In this document: positions 1 through 4,681 of the stretch, in pieces
Layout: each line of letters opens with the position of its first letter
Position numbering within the stretch: the first letter of the stretch is position 1
Source: Bacillota bacterium
Lineage (GTDB): Bacteria; Bacillota; Clostridia; Lachnospirales; Bianqueaceae
DNA length: 8,647 nucleotides
Assembly (NCBI GenBank): GCA_017474705.1
Contig: JAFVHC010000042.1
Location: 1-8,647 of the forward strand
Direction of reading: 5' to 3'
Position numbers and translations under genes: made by a program
The notes under the pieces: model-generated
What the model was told of the DNA's origin: nothing
Database searches by the model: none
What the model saw: the letters and a program-made list of their open reading frames with translations, nothing else

Positions 1-525
1 ACTGGTCGTGGTACTGTTGCTACCGGCCGTGTCGAGCGTGGCGTTCTGCATGTTTCTGATCAGGTCGAACTGGTCGGTCTGTCCTTCGAGACCAAGACCT
101 ACGTCGTTACCGGCGTTGAAATGTTCCATAAGCTGCTTGACGAAGCTCAGGCTAGTGACAACATCGGCGCTCTGCTGCGTGGTATCCAGAGAACTGAGAT
201 CCAGCGTGGACAGGTTCTGGCAAAGCCCGGCACCATCACCCCGCACACCAAGTTCAAGGGTCAGGTCTACGTTCTGACCAAAGATGAAGGTGGTCGTCAT
301 ACTCCGTTCCTGACCAACTATCGTCCGCAGTTCTATTTCCGCACCACCGACGTTACCGGCGTTATCACTCTGCCGGAAGGCGTTGAGATGTGCATGCCTG
401 GCGACAACGTTGAGATGGGCATCGAGCTGATCTACCCCGTTGCTATGGAGCAGGGTCTGCGCTTCGCTATCCGTGAAGGCGGCCGTACCGTTGGTGCTGG
501 TTCCGTTACCGCGATCGAAGAGTAA
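1..525 (+). CDS. tuf: Elongation factor Tu, C-terminal 174 residues (5' end outside window)
   Basis: EF-Tu is the cytoplasmic GTPase that delivers aminoacyl-tRNA to the ribosomal A site. Frame 1 is open from the first base to TAA at 523-525. It begins in the middle of domain 2 (TGRGTVATGRVERG) and runs through the domain 2/3 signature motifs GVEMFHKLLDEAQASDNIGA, RGQVLAKPGTITPHTKF, YRPQFYFRTTDVTG and the C-terminal RFAIREGGRTVGAG block. The G domain (the first ~220 residues of a ~394-residue protein) lies upstream of the window, presumably after rpsL, rpsG and fusA in a str operon, but that part is not seen. The RFAIREGG region is where kirromycin-class antibiotic resistance changes occur in other bacteria; nothing unusual is visible there. 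A strong terminator follows 20 nt after the stop. Identification is essentially certain. Confidence 0.98.
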   Translation, partial: TGRGTVATGRVERGVLHVSDQVELVGLSFETKTYVVTGVEMFHKLLDEAQASDNIGALLRGIQRTEIQRGQVLAKPGTITPHTKFKGQVYVLTKDEGGRHTPFLTNYRPQFYFRTTDVTGVITLPEGVEMCMPGDNVEMGIELIYPVAMEQGLRFAIREGGRTVGAGSVTAIEE

Positions 526-545
526 TTTATTACCCAATGACAATC

Positions 546-577
546 AAGGGTCCCAGACGTTGGGACCCTTTTTGTTT
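546..577 (+). terminator. Intrinsic terminator of tuf
   Basis: A perfect 10-bp stem (546-555 AAGGGTCCCA with 561-570 TGGGACCCTT) closes a 5-nt loop GACGT. It is followed by TTTGTTTTT. It starts 20 nt after the tuf stop and would end the str-type transcript before the hairpin array. It is a textbook Rho-independent terminator. Confidence 0.95.
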
Positions 578-620
578 TTCTATCAGGCACCGATCGAAGA
601 TCAGAGATCCAGACATCTTT

Positions 621-918
621 CACATGCTGTAAACAGCTTTTGTTCTATCAGCCTGTGTTTTCAGCAGGTACCACATGCAGAAAGATGAAGCGCCTTGCCT
701 CTGCCTGTGTTTTATGCGTTTGCATGGCGGATCGAGGACATGATCGGGATCATATTTGAGTTTATGATTTAGATTTTACATGCTGGAGAACATTAGGAAT
801 GCTTTCGGCATGTAATGAATGGTAAAACTCACATGCTGCGTGGTTTTCTTTTTCTTTCGGCATGTGGGAGCAGAGATAAACACATGCTGAAGGATCCCAG
901 ATGGGAATCCGGCATGTG
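621..918. repeat. Array of five related hairpin (inverted-repeat) units, ~52-nt period
   Basis: Each unit has 9-nt arms around a 19-20 nt loop. Unit 1 is 621-629 CACATGCTG with 649-657 CAGCCTGTG. Unit 2 is 672-680 CACATGCAG with 701-709 CTGCCTGTG. Unit 3 is 777-785 TACATGCTG with 806-814 CGGCATGTA. Unit 4 is 830-838 CACATGCTG with 858-866 CGGCATGTG. Unit 5 is 881-889 CACATGCTG with 910-918 CGGCATGTG. Arms covary: the outer C-G pair becomes T-A in unit 3, and the eighth pair is T-A, A-T or T-G. Units 1 and 2 share one T/C mismatch and are both followed by TTTT. Centres lie at 639, 690.5, 795.5, 848 and 899.5, and the double-length interval leaves room for a decayed unit near 743, where a palindrome ATGATCGGGATCAT (740-753) sits. 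Units 3 and 5 carry a smaller inner hairpin (791-801; 893-909). The rest of the 578-973 gap shows no gene and no convincing promoter. Function is unknown: structured RNA, operator array or REP-like element are all possible. Confidence 0.8.
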
Positions 919-961
919 ATCGAATGGGAGATCGATATGTCTGCCCTTGTTCGATCGATCA

Positions 962-968
962 GAGGAGG
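962..968 (+). promoter_or_regulatory. Ribosome binding site fixing the TTG start of the COG2426 gene
   Basis: GAGGAGG at 962-968 lies 5 nt before TTG at 974. The reading frame is also open upstream (TTG at 947), but that codon has no comparable site, so 974 is the supported start. The site abuts a GATCGAT/ATCGATC inverted repeat (930-936 with 954-960). Confidence 0.75.
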
Positions 969-973
969 CTCTT

Positions 974-1477
974 TTGGTTCAGTCACTTGTACAATGGTTC
1001 GTCGATACGTTGACGGGGATCCCGAAGGATATCGTGTGTTTCATCATTTCCATGGTCCCCATTCTTGAACTGCGCGGCGGTATGATCGCGGCGGCTCTGT
1101 TCAAGCTGTCCTGGCTGCGTGCGCTTGCGTTCTGCATCCTGGGCAATATGCTGCCCATGCCCTTCGTTCTTCTGCTCATCGACAAGATCTTCGAACTGCT
1201 TAAGAAGACGAAGATGTTCCGGCCGATCGTAGAAAAGCTGGAGAAGCGGGCGATGGGGCAACGGGAACGGATCGAGAAGTACGAATTCTGGGGGCTTGTG
1301 CTGTTCGTTGGCATCCCGCTGCCAGGCACCGGCGGCTGGACAGGGTCACTGGCAGCCGCGCTCATGGGACTGCGCTTCCGGAAAGCGTTCCCTGCGGTCA
1401 TCCTTGGGATCCTGCTTGCGGCAACGATCATGAGTGTCGCCACGTACGTGATCCCGTGGCTGGTACGGATCCTGTGA
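974..1477 (+). CDS. Small integral membrane protein, COG2426 / 'small multi-drug export' family
   Basis: A predicted inner-membrane protein of 167 residues, the usual size for this family. The family name suggests export of small molecules, but the substrate and mechanism are poorly established, so the function label is tentative. Hydrophobic segments lie at about residues 19-43, 47-69, 105-131 and 137-165. The two family hallmark loops are present: PILELRGG (29-36) after the first segment and IPLPGTGGWTGS (114-125) in the third. A charged stretch (71-104, rich in Lys, Arg and Glu) separates the halves. Translation starts at TTG 974 behind GAGGAGG. The stop TGA at 1475-1477 lies 11 nt before the next gene, so the two are probably co-translated. 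No promoter is obvious in the hairpin-rich region upstream; low-level read-through from tuf or a promoter within the array are both possible. Confidence 0.85.
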   Translation: MVQSLVQWFVDTLTGIPKDIVCFIISMVPILELRGGMIAAALFKLSWLRALAFCILGNMLPMPFVLLLIDKIFELLKKTKMFRPIVEKLEKRAMGQRERIEKYEFWGLVLFVGIPLPGTGGWTGSLAAALMGLRFRKAFPAVILGILLAATIMSVATYVIPWLVRIL

Positions 1478-1488
1478 GGTGAGTGATC

Positions 1489-2040
1489 ATGTCATTGTAT
1501 TTCCATAGGATCCAAAACGGATCCGAGGCCGATGCCGATCTGATCCGAAACTTATATCACCGCGCGTTTCCGGAAGATGAACTCGTCCCATGGAATATCT
1601 TCATCAGGAAAGCAAAGAGATCCTTTGTGGATCTTTGGAGCATCTCAAACGATGTGGAATGGATCGGCTTTGCCTGTCTGGTCAAGGATGAGACCTTAGC
1701 CTATCTGTTTTTCCTTGCGATCGATGAGGCGCAGCGGGGCAGAGGGCATGGCCACAAGGTGCTCAGAGCACTGCAGCAGCGGTATGCTGGGCAAAAACTG
1801 TTTCTGGCGCGTGAGATGCTGGATCCGGCGGCAGATAACTATGAAGAGCGTCTGCGCAGACATGACTTCTATCTTTCCTGCGGATTGAAGGATCTGCCGT
1901 ACCACATCAAAGAAGCCGGTGTCGTGTACGATATCATGGGTTTTGACGATCCTGTGGAGCCTGAAGAATACGACCATCTGATGGATCGCTACGCCGGGCC
2001 GATCGGGAAACTGCTCGTGGAACGGCGGATCATACCATAA
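1489..2040 (+). CDS. GNAT-family N-acetyltransferase, substrate unknown
   Basis: A probable cytoplasmic acetyl-CoA-dependent acetyltransferase of 183 residues. The acetyl-CoA pyrophosphate-binding motif A appears as QRGRGHG (residues 82-88), following a beta strand LAYLFFLAID (70-79) and leading into the helix KVLRALQQRY. The region around residues 104-151 (FLAREM, then FYLSCGL, then YDIMGF) fits the second half of the GNAT fold. A C-terminal tail of about 32 residues follows. The acceptor cannot be told from sequence. ATG at 1489 is chosen over in-frame GTG at 1483 because AGGTGAG (1477-1483) sits 5 nt before it. The gene follows the COG2426 gene by 11 nt, so the two form a small operon lying between tuf and the S10 operon. 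It ends with TAA, 117 nt before a strong hairpin terminator. Confidence 0.85.
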   Translation: MSLYFHRIQNGSEADADLIRNLYHRAFPEDELVPWNIFIRKAKRSFVDLWSISNDVEWIGFACLVKDETLAYLFFLAIDEAQRGRGHGHKVLRALQQRYAGQKLFLAREMLDPAADNYEERLRRHDFYLSCGLKDLPYHIKEAGVVYDIMGFDDPVEPEEYDHLMDRYAGPIGKLLVERRIIP

Positions 2041-2157
2041 TGTGTTCCCAAAAGGAATCTCGTATCATATTTTGAGGCCAAAAAGTAATCCCATAATGTG
2101 CAACATGCATAAAATATCCGCTCAAAATTCTTTAAATTTCTACATGCAAAAAACCGT
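2041..2157. other. AT-rich spacer with a degenerate direct repeat, no gene
   Basis: No coding region is visible. An imperfect direct repeat is present: CCAAAAGGAATCTCGTA starting at 2048 and CCAAAAAGTAATCCCATA starting at 2078, a 30-nt offset. ACATGC, the arm motif of the upstream hairpin array, occurs twice in the same direction (2103-2108 and 2142-2147). The A- and T-rich stretch around 2110-2153 lies upstream of the S10 promoter and could act as an UP element; this is inference. Confidence 0.4.
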
Positions 2158-2196
2158 TGAAAACCCCTCATTTTCTTGCAATTTGAGGGGTTTTCA
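2158..2196. terminator. Bidirectional-looking terminator hairpin between the acetyltransferase gene and the S10 operon
   Basis: A perfect 13-bp stem (2158-2170 TGAAAACCCCTCA with 2184-2196 TGAGGGGTTTTCA) encloses a 13-nt loop. The T-run is inside the descending arm (GGGGTTTT), preceded on the other arm by AAAACCCC, so it could terminate from either side. It is the first strong terminator-like hairpin after the two-gene unit. Its loop and flank carry the S10 promoter. Confidence 0.85.
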
Positions 2197-2204
2197 CGTA
2201 TAAT
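2176..2204 (+). promoter_or_regulatory. SigA-type promoter of the S10 operon
   Basis: The -10 box is a perfect TATAAT at 2199-2204. Seventeen nt upstream is TTGCAA (2176-2181), matching 4 of 6 bases of TTGACA. Transcription would begin near 2211. The -35 box lies in the loop of the terminator hairpin and the spacer contains its descending arm. No other good promoter is seen before rpsJ. Confidence 0.8.
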
Positions 2205-2210
2205 AGTGAG

Positions 2211-2493
2211 GCTGTGACATTGATAGCGATGATCCGGGAGGTTGCAGAAGTCTGCCCATTCGGGCTCTCAAGCTGGTAATTCACGGGGAGTGAATGTCAA
2301 GTTCAAGAAACTGACGACAAGGTCCTGTACAACAATCGAAAAGTGCGTAAAAAGTCTCTGTTTTGGCTTGTTCAGAGGGATGACACGCACGGGCGAGTGT
2401 ACAGCCGAAAGTCGTACTTACTTGAAGGGCTGTAACAAAGGAAAAACGCCCTTGCAGATGTCACAAACAAGTACGAATAGGAGGCTTATTTTT
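2211..2493 (+). promoter_or_regulatory. Structured leader of the S10 operon
   Basis: About 280 nt lie between the inferred transcription start and the rpsJ ATG. Local hairpins: GCCC/GGGC (2254-2265), ATTCAC/GTGAAT (2279-2295), GTC(A)AGTT/AACTGAC (2296-2315), and a two-part stem GTGCGT/ACGCAC (2343-2348 with 2385-2390) with inner CTCTG/CAGAG (2356-2360 with 2373-2377) separated by an internal loop. Longer helices compete: P1, CTGTACA (2325-2331) with TGTACAG (2398-2404); P2, 2398-2406 with 2428-2437; P3, AAGGGC (2425-2430) with GCCCTT (2448-2453). P4, TCGTACTT (2412-2419) with AAGTACGA (2469-2476), ends 2 nt before the rpsJ ribosome binding site. No terminator is evident in the leader, so control, if any, is more likely translational. 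In E. coli L4 controls this operon through its leader; no resemblance to that leader was recognised here. Confidence 0.6.
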
Positions 2494-2808
2494 ATGGCAA
2501 ATCAGAAAATCAGAATCACTTTGAAGGCTTATGATCATCAGCTGATCGACCAGTCCGCGCAGAAGATCGTGGAAGCTGCGAAGCGTACCAACGCTCAGGT
2601 AAGCGGCCCGATCCCGATGCCTACCCACAAGGAAGTCGTTACCATCCTGCGTGCTGTCCACAAGTACAAGGATGCCCGCGAACAGTTCGAGCAGCGCACC
2701 CACAAGCGTCTCATCGACATTCTGAATCCCACAAACAAGACCATCGACGCGCTGATGGAGCTGGAACTGCCGGCCGGTGTCGACATCAAGGTCGAAGCTA
2801 AGAACTGA
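2494..2808 (+). CDS. rpsJ: 30S ribosomal protein S10 (uS10)
   Basis: S10 is part of the 30S head, and in many bacteria it also joins NusB in antitermination. The 104 residues (family ~102) begin MANQKIRITLKAYDHQLID and keep the RTNAQVSGPIPMPTHKE loop, the HKYKDAREQFEQRTHKRLID block and the C-terminal LPAGVDI strand. ATG 2494 is set by AGGAGG at 2479-2484, 9 nt upstream. The frame is open a further 84 codons upstream, but that part is leader RNA and matches no S10 extension. It is the first gene of the operon and is followed by an unusually long 201-nt gap before rplC. Confidence 0.98.
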   Translation: MANQKIRITLKAYDHQLIDQSAQKIVEAAKRTNAQVSGPIPMPTHKEVVTILRAVHKYKDAREQFEQRTHKRLIDILNPTNKTIDALMELELPAGVDIKVEAKN

Positions 2809-3009
2809 TCCCAAACATCAGAAATTGTCTGAACGAGCCAAAGATCCAATTCAAAGGTTATTCAAATTGACATAGCTCAATGCTGCTAAGAGCCTGAAAG
2901 GTTCCGCTGGCAGAGAGTCCGGGAGATCCACAGCTGTCCCGGGCGCTAATGACCTAGAATGCACGGCTGGCCCGTGCCGCTGTAGATTATTAGAAGGAGC
3001 ATTGAAACA
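2809..3009 (+). promoter_or_regulatory. Structured 201-nt spacer between rpsJ and rplC
   Basis: No gene is seen here. The spacer contains two good hairpins. The first is GTCCGGGA (2917-2924) with TCCCGGGC (2937-2944), 8 bp with one G-T pair. The second is a long, interrupted stem directly before the rplC ribosome binding site: CTAAT (2946-2950) with ATTAG (2989-2993), CTA (2954-2956) with TAG (2983-2985), and GCACGG (2961-2966) with CCGTGC (2972-2977) around loop CTGGC. The base of that stem abuts AAGGAG (2994-2999). A smaller GAGCCT/AGGTTC hairpin (2890-2904) precedes them. No T-run follows, so this is not a terminator. A translational control element for rplC, or an RNA processing site, is a reasonable inference. 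Confidence 0.5.
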
Positions 3010-3642
3010 ATGCAGAAAGCAATCCTTGCAAAGAAGATCGGTATGACGCAGATCTTCGATCAGCAGACCGGAGAAATGATCCCGGTAACAGTCCTTGAAG
3101 CAGGTCCGTGCGTAGTAACTCAGGTCAAGACCGTAGAGCACGACGGCTACAGTGCCGTTCAGGTCGGTTTCGGTGAGATCCGCGAGAAGCTGGTCAACAA
3201 GCCGGAAAAAGGCCATTTCGCCAAGGCTGGTGTGGAAGTCAAGCGTTTCGTCCGCGAGTTCCGTCTGGACGATGCCGAAAGTTATGTAGTCGGTCAGGAG
3301 ATCAAGGCCGACATGTTCGCTGCCGGCGACAAGGTCGATGTCAGCGGTACATCCAAGGGTAAAGGCTACCAGGGTGCCATCCACCGTTACGGCCTGTCCC
3401 GCGGACCGATGGAGCACGGTTCCAAATATCATCGTCATGCCGGTTCCATGGGCGCTGCTACCTCTCCCGGACGTGTTTTCAAGGGAAAGAAGCTGCCCGG
3501 CCACATGGGCAACGTCGCGACCACCGTTCAGAATCTGGAAGTCGTCCGCGCTGATGCGGAGCAGAACCTGATCCTGATCAAGGGTTCCGTCCCGGGTCCG
3601 AAGAAGTCCTTAGTCACCATCGTCAACAGCGTAAAAGCCTGA
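3010..3642 (+). CDS. rplC: 50S ribosomal protein L3 (uL3)
   Basis: L3 is an early-assembly 23S rRNA binder whose extended loop reaches toward the peptidyl-transferase centre. The 210 residues match the family length. Recognisable blocks: KKIGMTQIFD (9-18) at the N-terminus, KGKGYQGAIHRYGLSRGP (116-133), then GSKYHRHAGSMG (137-148) and RVFKGKKLPGHMGN (155-168) in the loop. The loop reads GSMGAATSPGRVF, lacking the Gln that is methylated in E. coli, as is common in Gram-positives. ATG 3010 has AAGGAG (2994-2999) 10 nt upstream. The stop TGA falls in the loop of a small hairpin (3631-3657). Confidence 0.98.
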   Translation: MQKAILAKKIGMTQIFDQQTGEMIPVTVLEAGPCVVTQVKTVEHDGYSAVQVGFGEIREKLVNKPEKGHFAKAGVEVKRFVREFRLDDAESYVVGQEIKADMFAAGDKVDVSGTSKGKGYQGAIHRYGLSRGPMEHGSKYHRHAGSMGAATSPGRVFKGKKLPGHMGNVATTVQNLEVVRADAEQNLILIKGSVPGPKKSLVTIVNSVKA

Positions 3643-3657
3643 TCATCCGGGCTTTAC
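3631..3657 (+). other. Hairpin spanning the rplC stop codon
   Basis: GTAAAAGCC (3631-3639) pairs with GGCTTTAC (3650-3657), with one bulged A. The loop starts with the TGA stop. No T-run follows. A near-copy of the core (AAGCC, TGATC, GGCTT) spans the rplP stop at 7343-7358. Confidence 0.45.
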
Positions 3658-3691
3658 ATAAAACAAGAGAGAATATTTTGGAGGTTATGAA

Positions 3692-4314
3692 ATGGCGAAA
3701 GTAGCTGTTTATACCATGGACGGCGCCGAGAATGGACAGATCGAACTGAACGATCAGATCTTCGGCGTAGAAGTCAACATCCCAGTGATGCATGAAGTAG
3801 TGGTAGCGCACCTTGCCAAGCTTCGTCAGGGTACTCAGAGCGCCTTGACCCGCGCAGAGTAAGAGGAGGCGGCCGCAAACCCTGGAGACAGAAGGGCACA
3901 GGACATGCCCGTCAGGGAAGCATCCGTGCTCCGCAGTGGGTCGGCGGTGGCGTTGTATTCGCACCGAAGCCCCGTGACTACTCCGTTAAAGTCAATAAAA
4001 AGGTCCGCCGTCTGGCTCTTAAGTCCGCGCTGAGCTCCAAGGTCCAGGATCAGAAGATCGTGGTCCTCGAGAACCTCGAGCTGAACGAGATCAAGACGAA
4101 AGCCATGAAGAAGGTTCTGGAAAACCTGAAAGTTGAGAACGCACTGGTCGTTATGGACGGTGACAACAACAAGAACGTCATCCTGTCCGCCCGCAACCTG
4201 CCGGGCATCAAGACCGAGCGTGCCGAAATGATCAATACCTACGACATTCTGAAGTACGACACTCTGGTCGTGACCAAGGATGCGGTTGCCAAGATTGAGG
4301 AGGTATTCGCATAA
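3692..4314 (+). pseudogene. rplD: 50S ribosomal protein L4 (uL4), interrupted by a single-base frameshift
   Basis: L4 binds 23S rRNA early in 50S assembly, its loop lines the exit tunnel, and in E. coli it represses the S10 operon. ATG 3692 (GGAGGT at 3680-3685) opens a 56-codon frame ending at TAA 3860-3862, giving MAKVAVYTMDGAENGQIELN through LRQGTQSALTRAE. Shifting by -1 at G3859 continues at once with the conserved VRGGGRKPWRQKGTG, then ARQGSIRAPQWVGGG, and stays open to TAA 4312-4314. The joined protein is 56 + 151 = 207 residues, the normal length. The data fit loss of one G from GAGGTAAGA at 3857-3864. The break removes the tunnel loop and the C-terminal domain from the first product. 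No start codon serves the second part well: GTG 4060 is far inside. Because L4 is normally required, a sequencing or assembly error is the likeliest cause. The typing as pseudogene reflects the sequence as given, not a claim that L4 is absent. The stop overlaps the rplW start by one base. Confidence 0.9.
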
Positions 4315-4613
4315 TGGCTGACATTAAATACTACGACGTCCTGTTAAAGCCCGTCATTACCGAGAAAAGCATGAATCTGATGGCCGAGCGCAAGTACACC
4401 TTCCTGGTCCATCCGGATGCCAACAAGACTATGATCAAAGAAGCTGTCGAGAAACTGTTCGACGGTGCCAAGGTCGCGAAGGTCAATACCCTGAACGTAC
4501 CGGGCAAGAAGAGAAGAAGAGGCTACATCGTCGGCCGTACTGCGGCGACCAAGAAAGCCATCGTCACGCTGACTGAGGATAGCAAGGACATCGAGTTCTT
4601 CGAAGGTATGTAA
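4314..4613 (+). CDS. rplW: 50S ribosomal protein L23 (uL23)
   Basis: L23 sits at the tunnel exit and forms a docking site for trigger factor and SRP in bacteria. The 99 residues carry the family pattern: YYDVLLKPVITEKS at the N-terminus, FLVHPDANKTMIKEAVEKLF in the middle, and the basic VPGKKRRRGYIVGR loop. The ATG shares its A with the rplD stop (TAATG), behind a strong GAGGAGGT (4297-4304) inside the rplD end. That arrangement implies translational coupling to L4, which makes the L4 frameshift more notable: ribosomes stopping at 3860 would not reach this junction. Confidence 0.97.
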   Translation: MADIKYYDVLLKPVITEKSMNLMAERKYTFLVHPDANKTMIKEAVEKLFDGAKVAKVNTLNVPGKKRRRGYIVGRTAATKKAIVTLTEDSKDIEFFEGM

Positions 4614-4616
4614 GAA

Positions 4617-4650
4617 GCATCTCAGATAAAATACTCACCTATTGGGATGC
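4617..4650 (+). other. Hairpin in the rplW-rplB spacer
   Basis: GCATCTCA (4617-4624) pairs with TGGGATGC (4643-4650), 8 bp including one G-T pair, with an 18-nt loop. It lies just after the rplW stop and before the rplB ribosome binding site (AAGGAG 4666-4671). No T-run follows, so it is not a terminator. Role unknown. Confidence 0.4.
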
Positions 4651-4681
4651 GCAAAAATCAATTCAAAGGAGTTAATTAGAC

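Noticed and set aside
440..688. Plus-strand ORF across the tuf end and terminator
   Set aside because: It overlaps tuf in another frame and runs through the terminator; no binding site or similarity was seen.
621..918. CRISPR array
   Set aside because: The units are inverted-repeat hairpins with varying arms and no long identical direct repeats, and no cas genes are present.
762..986. Minus-strand ORF of 74 codons over the hairpin array
   Set aside because: Composition and content show no protein-like features, and the open frame follows from the repeated arms.
2242..2493. 84-codon N-terminal extension of rpsJ from TTG 2242
   Set aside because: The frame is open but has no S10-like sequence, GGGAGG touches the TTG without spacing, and a strong binding site marks ATG 2494.
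2847..2857. CAATTCAAAGG shared with the rplB binding-site region (4659-4669), as a trace of duplication
   Set aside because: Only 11 nt match clearly and the flanks diverge; chance in AT-rich spacer DNA is sufficient.
2867..2892. Internal promoter before rplC (TTGACA at 2867)
   Set aside because: The -35 is perfect, but no -10 lies at 16-18 nt. The nearest candidate, TGCTAAGAG, gives only a 14-nt spacer.
3854..3866. Programmed -1 frameshift in rplD
   Set aside because: The site GCA GAG TAA has no slippery heptamer, re-pairing of the Glu codon in the -1 frame is poor, and the SD-like GAGGAGG lies downstream of the stop. Error or mutation explains it better.
3869..3876. NotI site GCGGCCGC near the rplD frameshift as a sign of a cloning junction
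   Set aside because: The site is part of natural codons for the conserved Gly-Gly-Arg of L4 (GGC GGC CGC), so no engineering is implied.
4060..4314. Independent gene starting at GTG 4060
   Set aside because: This is the C-terminal half of L4 in the post-frameshift frame. The frame is open and L4-like back to 3859, and no binding site precedes GTG 4060.
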